Shown here one piece after another: positions 33,011 to 40,737 of a stretch of DNA of 40,737 nucleotides; the stretch's first letter is position 1; the number at the start of each line of letters is the position of its first letter. The translations under genes were made by a program, and so were the position numbers. The DNA is from JACVRM01 sp036824245 (GTDB lineage: Bacteria > Actinomycetota > Thermoleophilia > Gaiellales > Gaiellaceae): assembly GCA_036824245.1 (NCBI GenBank), contig DAITAO010000022.1, positions 1 through 40,737 on the forward strand, read 5' to 3'. The notes under the pieces were generated by a model. That model did no database searches. It saw only the letters and a list, made by a program, of their open reading frames with translations, and had not been told where the DNA came from.

Positions 33011-33786
33011 GCGCGACGACCGTCGCGCAGATTTCATACCTCGGACGCCGCTCGGTGCTGCGCCAGCTGCGCCAGCCAGCCCACGTCATCCCCCCGCTGT
33101 TTTTCCCGCTCGCGCTCATGGCCGTCAACGCCGCGGGACTGGACGCCGCCACCGACCTGCCGGGCTTTCCGACCGACTCGTTTCTCGCCTTTGCGCTCGC
33201 CGTCCCGTTCATCCAGGGAGCGCTCTTCGCCACGCTGAACGGCGGTGCCGACCTGGCGCGCGACATCCAGACCGGATTCTTGAACCGCCTCTCACTCACA
33301 CCCATGCGTGGCTCGGCGCTGATCGGTGGTCATCTCGCGGGCGTGGTGGTCCAGGGCGTATTCCAGGCCGCCTTCTACCTGGCGGTGGGGCTGGCGGTCG
33401 GGGTGCGCCTCGAGTCGGGGCCGCTCGGTGGTGTTGTGCTGATGCTGCTCGCGGCGCTGATCGCTCTCGGCTTCGGCGCCCTGGGTACCTTCGTCGCGTT
33501 GCGGACCGGCTCCGGCGAGGCGACGCAGGCGACTTTCCCGCTCTTCTTCGTCTTCCTGTTCATCTCCTCGATGAACATGCCGCGGAACCTCATCGAGCAC
33601 GACTGGTTCCGCATCGCCGCGACGGTGAATCCGGTCTCCTATCTCATCGAGGGCGTACGGAGCCTCATCATCACGGGCTGGGATGCAGAGGCGCTCGCGC
33701 TCGCATTCGGCGTGGCGTCCGTCTTCGCGGTCATCGCGATCGCACTGTCGGCGTGGTCATTGCGACTGAGGTTGACGCGCACATGA
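33007..33786 (+). CDS. ABC-2 type exporter permease 1
   Basis: A 259-residue membrane protein of the ABC-2 family with six helices. The N-terminal amphipathic segment (YLGRRSVLRQLRQPAHVIPP), a GGADLARDIQTGFLNRLSLT-type coupling region, LFFVFLFISSMNMPRNLIEH and a re-entrant NPVSYLIEGVRSLIITG are typical. It is the partner of the ATPase just upstream and overlaps both neighbours by 4 bp, which implies coupled translation. Substrate unknown. Confidence 0.88.
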   Translation: MSATTVAQISYLGRRSVLRQLRQPAHVIPPLFFPLALMAVNAAGLDAATDLPGFPTDSFLAFALAVPFIQGALFATLNGGADLARDIQTGFLNRLSLTPMRGSALIGGHLAGVVVQGVFQAAFYLAVGLAVGVRLESGPLGGVVLMLLAALIALGFGALGTFVALRTGSGEATQATFPLFFVFLFISSMNMPRNLIEHDWFRIAATVNPVSYLIEGVRSLIITGWDAEALALAFGVASVFAVIAIALSAWSLRLRLTRT

Positions 33787-34553
33787 GCGGCTACCTCTCC
33801 GCATCGTTCGGGCTCGCGTGGCGCGTGCTCTACAAGATCTTCAACAACCCGGCGCTGCTCGCGCCGCAGCTGATCTTTCCACTCTTCTTCTTCACGGCCT
33901 TCGCCGGCGGGCTCTCGGTGGTCGACGACACGCCCGGGTTCGATTTCCCGGCTGGTTACACGGCTTTCCAGTTCGTCTTCGTGCTGCTGCAGTCGGCGGC
34001 ATTCGGCGGGGTGTTCACCGGCTTCGGCATCGCCTCCGACTTCGAGTACGGCTTCAGCCGTCGCCTCTTCCTCGCGACCCCGCACCGAAGCGCCGTGATC
34101 GTGGGCTACGCCCTCGCCGCCATCGGCCGCTGGGCGACGACCGCGACGTTGCTCACGGTGGTCGCCCTCCTGGTCGGCATGGAGGTCGGCGGCAAGGGCG
34201 TGGACCTAGTGGCGCTGTACACGCTGGCTCTCATCGTCAACATTGCCGCGCTCCTGTGGGCGTGCGGTGTGGCGATGCGCATGCGCTCGCTGCAGTCCGG
34301 GCCGGTGATGCAGATGCCGACCTTCCTCGTGCTCTTCTTTGCCCCGGTGTACTTCCCGCTCAGCCTCCTCGAAGGCTGGCTGCACGCCGTGGCGACGGTC
34401 AATCCGCTCACCCGGATCCTCGAGACGGGCCGCGACTTGATCGCCGGCGAGCCTGCTCACGCGCTGACGGCCTTTGCGGTCGCTGCCGCGCTCGCGGCCG
34501 GCTTCGCGGTGTGGGCGCTCCGCGGCTTACGCCGCGCAGAAGCCGCCGGCTAG
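33783..34553 (+). CDS. ABC-2 type exporter permease 2
   Basis: A 256-residue paralogue of permease 1, giving a heteromeric exporter. It has IFNNPALLAPQLIFPLFFFT in the first helix, ASDFEYGFSRRLFLATPHRS as the coupling segment, and the matching NPLTRILETGRDLIAG region near the end. About six helices. ATG 33783 overlaps the stop of permease 1 (ATGA). The ATPase-permease-permease order is typical of drug or lipid exporters, which is as far as the sequence allows. Confidence 0.88.
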   Translation: MSGYLSASFGLAWRVLYKIFNNPALLAPQLIFPLFFFTAFAGGLSVVDDTPGFDFPAGYTAFQFVFVLLQSAAFGGVFTGFGIASDFEYGFSRRLFLATPHRSAVIVGYALAAIGRWATTATLLTVVALLVGMEVGGKGVDLVALYTLALIVNIAALLWACGVAMRMRSLQSGPVMQMPTFLVLFFAPVYFPLSLLEGWLHAVATVNPLTRILETGRDLIAGEPAHALTAFAVAAALAAGFAVWALRGLRRAEAAG

Positions 34554-34590
34554 CAATCAGCGTCAGCCCGGACGTTACGAGCCCGATCCC

Positions 34591-35328
34591 GTGCCTCCGT
34601 CGATTCACCGAAGAACTGAGCATGTTTGGGGGACAGCCCCGGATTTCGTCGGGCCGCGCCACGAACTCAGGGAGAAGTTGCTTCTGAAGCTATTTCTGTC
34701 TGGAGAGCCGGGGCGGGCTGTGCTGAACGCAGGGGCCGGGCAGGGGTCATTCTCGATCATGCTCGAGCAAAAGGGATACGACGTGGTGAGCGCAGATGCC
34801 TCGTCGGCCGCCTGCGACGTGCTGCGTCGGCGAGTTGGGGGACGGGTCGTGCTAGCCGATGTCAGGGCGCTGCCGTTCGACGACGCGAGCTTCGATGCCG
34901 TTGTGCTCGGAGAAGTCATCGAGCACGTCCCGGACGATGTCGCGGCCCTGACTGAAGCGAGGCGTGTTCTGCGTCCGAGTGGCGTCCTCGCGCTTTCAGT
35001 GCCCGCCCAGCCGGCCTGGTTCGGCCCCAGCGACGAATGGGCCGGGCACGTCCGTCGTTACACACGCAGCAGCCTGATGTCTCGGTGTGCCGCTGCTCAG
35101 CTGGAGATCGTTCGTTGCGTGGGTTGGGGTTTTCCCGTATCTGCTGCCTTTCACCGCTGGATCTTCGACAAGCGCGCTGCTCATGTTGCGGAGACAGGCA
35201 CAGCTCCCTCGCGGGCAATCCGCGTTGGGCTAGGAATCCTCAAGCTTGCGCTCTCGGTCGACCGGCTGTTCGTCGGCGTAGACCGCGGAGCTCTCGGCTT
35301 CCTACTGCTTGCCCGGCGCGTCGGCTAG
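34591..35328 (+). CDS. Class I SAM-dependent methyltransferase
   Basis: A 245-residue methyltransferase of the broad class I group. SAM motif I is VLNAGAGQGSFSIML (about residues 47-61), the strand-2 acidic end is VVSADAS, motif post-II is ADVRALPFDDASFDAVVLGE followed by VIEHVPDD. The C-terminal third (WGFPVSAAFHRWIFDKRAAH, GLGILKLALSVDRLFVGVDR) is hydrophobic, as in enzymes acting on lipids or quinones. GTG 34591 is the first start after the ABC permease. Codon use is less GC-biased than its neighbours, hinting at acquisition. Confidence 0.82.
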   Translation: MPPSIHRRTEHVWGTAPDFVGPRHELREKLLLKLFLSGEPGRAVLNAGAGQGSFSIMLEQKGYDVVSADASSAACDVLRRRVGGRVVLADVRALPFDDASFDAVVLGEVIEHVPDDVAALTEARRVLRPSGVLALSVPAQPAWFGPSDEWAGHVRRYTRSSLMSRCAAAQLEIVRCVGWGFPVSAAFHRWIFDKRAAHVAETGTAPSRAIRVGLGILKLALSVDRLFVGVDRGALGFLLLARRVG

Positions 35329-35402
35329 CCGTCCCGCCACGACGTCTTGGTGGGCGCGACGCCCGCCGGGCAGGGCAGGCCGAAGCAACCCCGCCGCGGC
35401 CG

Positions 35403-36170
35403 TCAGCTCGAGCGCACGCGCGCGGCGAAATGCCGTTGCACCGACGAGCCCAGATACAGCACGCGCACCACGCCGGTCAGCCGCGAGCCGCCCGCGCCCT
35501 CGGGCAGCCGCCACGCGCAGCGCGCGACGCCGTTGCGGAAGCTCGCGGTCGCGGTCAGAGCCCGGCCGGCGATCCTCGCAGCGCAGCGGACGCCGACCGC
35601 CGCTCTCTCCGTCACGGCTCCGGCCGGCACGCGCAGGGTGGCCGCGAACGCCCGCCCGGCGCGCGCTTGCGGCGCCGTCGAGAACGCCACGACCTTCAGT
35701 GCCGTTTCCTTGGCCGGATCGTTGCCGGCCGGTGGAGGCTGCGCAGGCGGTGCCGCGCCCTTCACGAGCGAGGTCGGCTCGGACAGCGCCCACAGGACAC
35801 CACCACGGTCAACGGTTCGCAGCATCGCGCGGAGCGTCGCACCAGCATCCGCCGGGTGGACGACATATTGAGCACTGTCGCCTGCGTAGACGAGCGCGCA
35901 GGAGTCGCCGTTCGCGTCGCAGCGCAGCCAGCGGTATGGCCCGTCCTGGTGCGGCGTCACGACCATCCCGCCGTCGCCGGGCTCGCCGTTGTAGACGACG
36001 GTGAGCGTCTGGCCGACCTCGGGCACGCCGAGCACGACGGGGGTGACGGGATGGCTCTGCTCGAGGTACGCATCGGATCCACCGCCGCCCCCGCCCAGAG
36101 CGAGCCCAGCAGCCGTCAGCGCGCCAAGCGCCACGAGCGTCGTCGCGGCCAGAAGCCGCCGCGGGGACAT
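35403..36170 (-). CDS. Secreted Ig-like domain protein
   Basis: A 255-residue exported protein. The signal peptide (MSPRRLLAATTLVALGALTA) ends near a Gly tract. Domain 1 (about 35-130) has the actinobacterial surface pattern VGQTLTVVYNGEPGDG, YRWLRCDANGDSCALV and YVVHPADAGATLRAML. After a Pro-rich linker, domain 2 (about 155-255) has FSTAPQARAGRAFAATLRVP and two Cys in VRCAAR and ARCAWRLPEGAGGSRLTGVV. Both domains recur at the C-terminus of the subtilase at 38065-40341. ATG 36170 is chosen by the signal peptide. No catalytic motif. Confidence 0.78.
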   Translation of the reverse strand: MSPRRLLAATTLVALGALTAAGLALGGGGGGSDAYLEQSHPVTPVVLGVPEVGQTLTVVYNGEPGDGGMVVTPHQDGPYRWLRCDANGDSCALVYAGDSAQYVVHPADAGATLRAMLRTVDRGGVLWALSEPTSLVKGAAPPAQPPPAGNDPAKETALKVVAFSTAPQARAGRAFAATLRVPAGAVTERAAVGVRCAARIAGRALTATASFRNGVARCAWRLPEGAGGSRLTGVVRVLYLGSSVQRHFAARVRSS

Positions 36171-36267
36171 GAGGTGGCCCCTGTTCACGGGGGCGGATTG
36201 TCGCGTATCGCACCTGCTGCGTCCAGCTCCACCGGATCGGCTCGCTTCCCATTCGGCGGGCTGTGAA

Positions 36268-36273
36268 TAGAGT
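36268..36273 (+). promoter_or_regulatory. -10 box TAGAGT of FIST gene, leaderless geometry
   Basis: TAGAGT, six bases, then ATG 36280. Confidence 0.55.
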
Positions 36274-36279
36274 GAGAGC

Positions 36280-37461
36280 ATGATCGAGTCGGGAGAGATT
36301 GCGGCGACACGCATCGGAACGGGGCTCTCGACCGCGGGCTCGGCCGACCGCGCCGGGAGGGAAGCAGCGAGCGAGGCGGGCGCGGCACTGGCGGGCAGCG
36401 CCGACCTGGCCTTCCTCTTCCTGTCGCCGGCCCACCTCGACGACGCCGAGACGGTGGTCGCCGCGGTGCTCGACGAGCTCGGGCCCCGGCACATGCTGGG
36501 CTGTGTGGCGGAGGGGATCGTCGCCGGTGTCCGTGAGCTCGAAGAAGGTCCCGGCGTGGCGGTGTGGGCGGCGACGCTGCCCGAGCAGGCAGAGATCGAC
36601 CTCTTCCACACGTTCGCCTTCGAGAGCGACGAGGGTACGGCGGTGGCAGGCTTCCCGCCCATCGAGGATCCCTCGCTCGTCGCGCTGATCGTCGATCCCT
36701 ACACGTTTCCGGCCGGTCCGTTCCTCACCAAGCTGAACGAGGAGCAGCCGGGCCTGCCGCTCGTGGGCGGTCTCGCGAACGGCGGCGGCGAGCCCGAGGC
36801 GCAGGCGCTCATCCTCAATGACCGGGTGATCACAGAAGGGGCCGTCGGGGTGGTCGTGCACGGTGTCCCGGCGCTGACGGTCGTCTCGCAGGGCTGCGCT
36901 CCGATCGGCCGCGACGCCGTGATCACGAGCGCCGAAGGTAACGTCGTCTACGAGCTGGCGAGCCAGCCCGCGCTCGTGCGCCTTCAGGCCGAGATCGCCT
37001 CGCTCACGCCGGCGGAGCGCCAGCTGGCCACACGTGGCGTGCTGGCCGGGTTGGTCATCGACGAGAACCGTGCCGAGTACGGGCGCGGCGACTACCTGAT
37101 GCGCTCGCTACTGGGTGCAGACGAGGACTCTGGGGCTATCGCGGTCGGAGAGCCCGTGCGCGTGGGCCAGACCCTCCGCTTCCACGTGCGCGACAGCGCG
37201 ACCGCGGACGAGGATCTCCAGCAGGCGCTCTCCCACGCGCTGGCCGCCGGGCGCAGGCCGGCGGGCGCGCTGCTCTTCACCTGTAACGGCCGCGGAACGC
37301 ACATGTTCTCCGAGCCGGACCACGATGCTCGCGCCGTGACCGGCGCGATCGGCTCCGACTCGGTGGCGGGCTTCTTCTGCGGCGGGGAGATCGGCCCCGT
37401 GGGGGGCCGTGCGTTCGTGCACGGCTACACCGCAACGCTCGCGCTGTTCCTCGAGCGCTAG
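36280..37461 (+). CDS. FIST domain signal-transduction protein
   Basis: A 393-residue cytoplasmic protein with FIST_N (about 30-225: DLAFLFLSPAHLDDAETVVA, LVALIVDPYTFPAGPFLTKL, LPLVGGLANGGG) and FIST_C (about 240-385: PAGALLFTCNGRGTHMF, SVAGFFCGGEIGPVGGRAFV and the final HGYTATLALFLER). FIST proteins are thought to sense small ligands, perhaps amino acids. No output domain is fused. It is divergent from the secreted Ig-like gene and 11 bp upstream of a VOC protein. Confidence 0.9.
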   Translation: MIESGEIAATRIGTGLSTAGSADRAGREAASEAGAALAGSADLAFLFLSPAHLDDAETVVAAVLDELGPRHMLGCVAEGIVAGVRELEEGPGVAVWAATLPEQAEIDLFHTFAFESDEGTAVAGFPPIEDPSLVALIVDPYTFPAGPFLTKLNEEQPGLPLVGGLANGGGEPEAQALILNDRVITEGAVGVVVHGVPALTVVSQGCAPIGRDAVITSAEGNVVYELASQPALVRLQAEIASLTPAERQLATRGVLAGLVIDENRAEYGRGDYLMRSLLGADEDSGAIAVGEPVRVGQTLRFHVRDSATADEDLQQALSHALAAGRRPAGALLFTCNGRGTHMFSEPDHDARAVTGAIGSDSVAGFFCGGEIGPVGGRAFVHGYTATLALFLER

Positions 37462-37464
37462 CGT
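37459..37464 (+). promoter_or_regulatory. Possible -10 box TAGCGT of VOC gene
   Basis: TAGCGT overlaps the FIST stop codon and lies eight bases before GTG 37473. It may be chance, since the stop codon supplies TAG. Confidence 0.25.
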
Positions 37465-37472
37465 CGCGCCTG

Positions 37473-37910
37473 GTGGCTCGCCTCGTAGGCATCAACCACG
37501 TCGCCCTCGAGGTCGGCTCCATCGACGAGGCGCTGAACTTCTACGGCCGCGTGTTCGAGTTCACTCTGCGCGGCCGTGGAGGCCACATGGCGTTCATCGA
37601 CATGGGTGACCAGTTCATCGCCCTCGCGGAAGGACGTGACGCTCCGCCTGACCGTCACCGCCACTTCGGTCTCGTGGTCGATGACAAGGAAGCAGTGCGC
37701 CGGGCGCTCGTCGAGGCGGGGGTGGCGGTACAGCCGGTAGGCGGAGTCGACTTCCGCGACCCGTGGGGGAACCACGTGCAGGTCGTCGATTACCGCGATG
37801 TGCAATTCACGAAGGCGCCGGCGGTCCTGCGCGGCATGGGTCTGGAAGGGCTCGAGAAGAGCGAGTCAGCCCTCTCGGAGCTCCGCGAAAAGGGCCTGGC
37901 CGACCACTAG
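37473..37910 (+). CDS. Glyoxalase/VOC superfamily protein
   Basis: A 145-residue vicinal-oxygen-chelate protein. The first beta-alpha-beta-beta-beta unit starts GINHVALEVGSIDEALNFYG with the first metal-ligand His9. The second unit has HRHFGLVVDDKEAVRRALVE, and a WGNHVQVVDY strand where the terminal Glu ligand is replaced by Gln. Family members include dioxygenases, lyases and resistance proteins; no choice is possible here. The C-terminal about 30 residues (LRGMGLEGLEKSESALSELR) are an added helix. It may be co-transcribed with the FIST gene. Confidence 0.85.
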   Translation: MARLVGINHVALEVGSIDEALNFYGRVFEFTLRGRGGHMAFIDMGDQFIALAEGRDAPPDRHRHFGLVVDDKEAVRRALVEAGVAVQPVGGVDFRDPWGNHVQVVDYRDVQFTKAPAVLRGMGLEGLEKSESALSELREKGLADH

Positions 37911-38064
37911 GAAGGATTTGACGAAACACAGTCTGTGCTCTCGGGCCGCGCTGCTCGCCCCGATGCCGCGTCCTCAGTCGCGTCGATAGCTCTGCTATCG
38001 GCGCTCCCTGCGTCCTTGCTTCGGAACGACGCCCCGACAGCGAGCGGTGTTCCGCCAGACCCTT

Positions 38065-40341
38065 CTAGGCCACGTAAACGGTGAAGCTGCGCCGCGCCGC
38101 CTGACCGCTCACGACGACGGTAAGCGCCCCGGCGATGCGCGCGCCGGCGGCCAGCGCGGGCACGCGCCATGTGCAGCGCGCGAAACCGTTCGAGAACAGC
38201 CGGCCGCTCTGCGCCAGCTTGCGGCTTCCGGCGGCGGCGTTGCACCGGACGGCGGCGCCGCGAACCGGCGTGCCGTCCACGTGCACGACCCGCAGGTTTG
38301 CGACGAGCGTCCCGCCCGAGCGCGGCGCAGGCGTCACTGCGAAGGAGTACAGCACGAGCGCGTCGGCCGGCTCGATCGAGTAGCCGCCCGGCACCGGCTC
38401 GGTCGCTCTCGACAGCGCTGTTCGGGAACCCGCCGCGTTCGTCGCGGTCACGGCCACCCGGATCGTGTAGTCACCGTCCGCAGCGCCGACCACATAGCTC
38501 TGCCCGTTCTTGCCGAGCTTCGCGCAGCGGCTCCCGTCCATCGTGCAGCGCAGCCACGTGTACCGGTACCTCATGGGCGCCGTGCCTCGCCAGCGTCCGG
38601 CGATCCCGGTCACCTTCCTGCCCGGCGAGACGGGGCCCTGAATGGACGGCACGGCGAGCAGCTGAGGCTCCACGAGCCGCACGATCTTCTTCGGCGCTCG
38701 CTTCAGCGGACGGCCGAGCAGGAGTCGCCCGGCGCCCGTCTGGTTGTCGTTACCGCGCACGCCGGTGTCCGCCGTTCGCTGCAAGAGGAAGACTCGGAGC
38801 TGAGCCGCCGTCCAGTGCGGCCGCGCCTGCGCGACGAGCGCCGCGGCGCCCACGACGTGGGGCGACGAGGCGGACGTGCCCGGGAAGCCGACATGCTCGC
38901 CGCAGGCGGCGAAGCGGCCGTACGTCGCCGAAGAGACGGAGTCGGGCCCGGCCAGCTCGGGTTTCTTCCGGCCGTCGACCGTAGGGCCTTGCGAGCTGTA
39001 CGGCTCGAGTTCCGCCGTCTGCCAGCAGACCGCGCCGACCGCCATCGTTGCGGGCGACGAAGCCGGCTCTCCGATACTGCCCGCAGGGGTCTGGCGCTCG
39101 AGGCGCCGCCCGGGCACGAAGAGGTCGAGCCGCGGCTGCCCTGATCCGCTCTTGCGCTGTATCTGAATCGAGAACGGCTCCGGCGCCGTGCCGTCGAAGC
39201 TGAAGCACGCCTGCTCGTACGGCTCTTGCTGGCCCGACTGGTCTCCGATGGCGGCCGCGATCGGGATGTTGCCGATCTCGCGGTACACGAACAGGTCGAA
39301 GTCCTGCGCGGTCACCGGCCAGTCGTCCCACTTGAGGAACACGCACGCCTCTTCCTCGGGCTCGAGCACGAAGCTGTTGCCGATGTCGCCGGGAGCAAAT
39401 TGATGCAGGCCGGAGCCGGCGTCCGCGAAGCGCCCGGCCCAGTGCGCGCGGGCGTAGTTGCCGGCCGAGTTGACCCACAGCATGCCGGCCGCCTGCGCGA
39501 TCGCCGCGACGCCCTCGGGCGTCTCGCGTGGGCCCGTGCCGTCCCCGCGCCATGTGTTGAACCAGGCAGCCGAGTGGTTGACGATGCGGATCCCCATCGC
39601 GCGCGCCCACGTGACGGCATCGCCGAGCGCCACGCCGTCGTCGATACAGATCAGGTAGAGCTGGGCCCCAGGAGCCATCTCGTGGACGATCTCGGCAACG
39701 GCCGTGCCGTGATCGATGCCTTCGAAGCCGCCCAGCTGGCAGAAGTCGGCGAGCTGGAGGTTGTCCGGGAGGTCGCCGCTCGCCTGGCGCTGGCGATAGC
39801 CGGCGAAGCCGCCGTCGATCACTCCGATCTTCACGCCGGCGCCTGTCCAGCCGGCCGCGTGCCACGCCGGCGCGCCGGTTGCTGCGACTCCTTCGCCGCG
39901 CAGCGCGTCGGGATAGAAACGAGAGCGCTCACGCACCGCGCGCACGGCTCCCGACGCAGCGACGCGCTCGAGTGCTCCCGGCGGCACGAGTACCGTCGCC
40001 CGGCGCCCGAAGCGGTGGACCACGCGGCCGCCGGCCCGCCGCACGGTCGCCAGCGCCGCCCCGGTGGATGCTGTCGTCGAGGACTCGATCTCGACCGCCA
40101 CGCGACCCCGCGAGACGTCGGCGCCGCCGGCGCGGGCGAGTGCGAGCGCCCGGGCGCCGCCTCCCGCGTAGGCCAGGCGAGCGACTGCCGCCAGGCTCGA
40201 GGACAGCTTCGGGTGCTTGAGCGCCGTCGGAGTGTCCGGAACGGGGCGGGGATCCGCCGCCGACGCAGCGAGCAGGGCCGCGAGCAGGGCGCACGCCGCT
40301 GCCAGGTACAGCAGCGCCATCCGCCTCATCGCCCGCCCCAT
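38065..40341 (-). CDS. Secreted subtilisin-like serine protease (S8)
   Basis: A 758-residue exported peptidase. Signal peptide at about 5-30 (RRMALLYLAAACALLAALLA). A propeptide-like region precedes the S8 domain. The catalytic residues are Asp176 (GVIDGGF), His211 (GIDHGTAVAEI), oxyanion Asn295 (VNSAGN) and Ser490 (GFPGTSASSPH). An insert of about 150 residues between Asn and Ser contains a jelly-roll-like stretch (DFDLFVYREIGN, EPFSIQIQRKSG). After the protease domain come an Ig-like domain (YRYTWLRCTMDGSRC) and a C-terminal disulfide domain (VRCNAAAG...ARCTWRVPALAAGAR). ATG 40341 follows GAGGAGG; longer frames lack a signal peptide at their N-terminus. Confidence 0.9.
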   Translation of the reverse strand: MGRAMRRMALLYLAAACALLAALLAASAADPRPVPDTPTALKHPKLSSSLAAVARLAYAGGGARALALARAGGADVSRGRVAVEIESSTTASTGAALATVRRAGGRVVHRFGRRATVLVPPGALERVAASGAVRAVRERSRFYPDALRGEGVAATGAPAWHAAGWTGAGVKIGVIDGGFAGYRQRQASGDLPDNLQLADFCQLGGFEGIDHGTAVAEIVHEMAPGAQLYLICIDDGVALGDAVTWARAMGIRIVNHSAAWFNTWRGDGTGPRETPEGVAAIAQAAGMLWVNSAGNYARAHWAGRFADAGSGLHQFAPGDIGNSFVLEPEEEACVFLKWDDWPVTAQDFDLFVYREIGNIPIAAAIGDQSGQQEPYEQACFSFDGTAPEPFSIQIQRKSGSGQPRLDLFVPGRRLERQTPAGSIGEPASSPATMAVGAVCWQTAELEPYSSQGPTVDGRKKPELAGPDSVSSATYGRFAACGEHVGFPGTSASSPHVVGAAALVAQARPHWTAAQLRVFLLQRTADTGVRGNDNQTGAGRLLLGRPLKRAPKKIVRLVEPQLLAVPSIQGPVSPGRKVTGIAGRWRGTAPMRYRYTWLRCTMDGSRCAKLGKNGQSYVVGAADGDYTIRVAVTATNAAGSRTALSRATEPVPGGYSIEPADALVLYSFAVTPAPRSGGTLVANLRVVHVDGTPVRGAAVRCNAAAGSRKLAQSGRLFSNGFARCTWRVPALAAGARIAGALTVVVSGQAARRSFTVYVA

Positions 40342-40367
40342 CCAACCTCCTCGGCCCGCCGGCCCCG

Positions 40368-40373
40368 ATCGTA
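40368..40373 (-). promoter_or_regulatory. Candidate -10 box TACGAT of subtilase gene
   Basis: On the minus strand TACGAT lies 26 bases before ATG 40341, leaving a leader of about 20 bases with the GAGGAGG ribosome-binding site. The same TACGAT word precedes valS. Confidence 0.4.
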
Positions 40374-40437
40374 GCCGCGCAGTCGGCCCCGCGCCTCTCT
40401 GAAGTACGCCGCGCGACTCGCTCCGGTTCCGGCCGCA

Positions 40438-40476
40438 GAGGCCATGTCCGAGTGACACTCACCCGGACATGGCCTC
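40438..40476 (-). terminator. Long perfect inverted repeat, probable terminator
   Basis: GAGGCCATGTCCG (40438-40450) and CGGACATGGCCTC (40464-40476) are perfectly complementary over 13 bp, and the loop contains a further GAGTG-A-CACTC dyad. It lies 9 bp downstream of the ScyD/ScyE-like gene on the minus strand. No T-tract follows, as in many high-GC terminators. Confidence 0.6.
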
Positions 40477-40485
40477 GAAAGCGGG

Positions 40486-40737
40486 TTACGACTCGAGCTG
40501 GAGTACCTGACCGCCGCCGGGGAAGATCCCGAAGTTGGTCACGAAGATGCTGTCACCGCGGACGAGCACCGACGTGGGCGTAACGAGTCCGCCGATCACG
40601 GTCTCCCGGGTCGAGCCGTCGGGAGCGACGCGGACCAGCTCTCCGGGCCCTTCCAGGAACATCTGCGTCGCGAACTGCAGCACGTAGAGGCTGCCGTCCG
40701 GTCCGAAGTCGATGTCCATGATCGCGGTGAAGCCGGT
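40486..40737 (-). CDS. ScyD/ScyE-like beta-propeller protein (5' partial)
   Basis: Only the last 84 residues are in the window; the frame is open to the right edge (TGFTAIMDIDFGPDGSLYVL). The NHL-type strands FGPDGSLYVLQFA, LVRVAPDGSTRETVI and TPTSVLVRGDSIFVTNFG are those of exported ScyD/ScyE-family six-bladed propellers. The Met at 40719 is internal to a blade, not a start. Function of this family outside scytonemin clusters is not known. Confidence 0.82.
   Translation of the reverse strand, partial: TGFTAIMDIDFGPDGSLYVLQFATQMFLEGPGELVRVAPDGSTRETVIGGLVTPTSVLVRGDSIFVTNFGIFPGGGQVLQLES

Noticed and set aside
35037..36266. 409-residue plus-strand ORF
   Set aside because: It overlaps a methyltransferase and the antisense of a secreted protein with a clear signal peptide; composition is Arg/Ala/Pro shadow-like.
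38047..39144. 365-residue plus-strand ORF
   Set aside because: It is antisense to the subtilase containing the catalytic Ser motif.

Overview
The window is about 70% GC with GTG/TTG starts, many 1-8 bp gene overlaps, RNase E/G, an L21-L27-Obg-NadD-RsfS string and tig-clpP-clpX. This fits a deep-branching actinobacterium (Thermoleophilia, e.g. Gaiellales/Solirubrobacterales, is my best guess from gene content). A 100-N scaffold gap with duplicated flanks indicates a draft or metagenome-derived assembly. No IS element, prophage, rRNA or CRISPR array was seen.

Layout. 1-1804: two polyamine/spermidine-type ABC permeases (the first cut by the window edge, the second interrupted by the artefactual gap). 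1805-4311: no gene to 2074, then a cupin protein, a secreted kelch propeller, tRNA-Leu(UAG) and a lipoprotein. 4312-7745: a hairpin-rich leader, then trigger factor, ClpP and ClpX. 7791-9771: a cupredoxin on the minus strand, an FMN-binding split-barrel protein and a methyltransferase preceded by a decayed tandem duplicate of its own leader. 9894-16718: one tight run: valS, folC, a 37-residue membrane peptide, a membrane zinc-ribbon protein, ndk, two paralogous methyltransferases and maf. 16807-22607: the rod-shape locus mreB-mreC-mreD-mrdA-rodA. 22701-28865: a small unknown protein, RNase E/G, rplU, rpmA, obgE, nadD, rsfS. 28871-29473: a PD-(D/E)xK homing-endonuclease-like gene whose reading frame runs straight through tRNA-Ala(GGC). 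29608-40737: accessory genes: ankyrin protein, GNAT, a DUF6636-like secreted protein, a DrrA-type ABC exporter with two permeases, a methyltransferase, a secreted Ig-like protein, FIST sensor, VOC protein, a subtilisin-like secreted protease and the end of a ScyD/ScyE-like beta-propeller.

How the genes work together. Trigger factor and ClpXP handle nascent-chain folding and proteolysis; MreBCD, PBP2 and RodA form the elongasome; L21, L27, Obg and RsfS are ribosome assembly and silencing factors, next to RNase E/G.

Two regulatory themes stand out. At least six genes have a TANNNT box exactly six bases before the start codon, the signature of leaderless mRNAs. The endonuclease promoter also has a perfect 7-bp dyad touching its -10 box. 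The endonuclease/tRNA-Ala overlap is the most unusual structure in the window.
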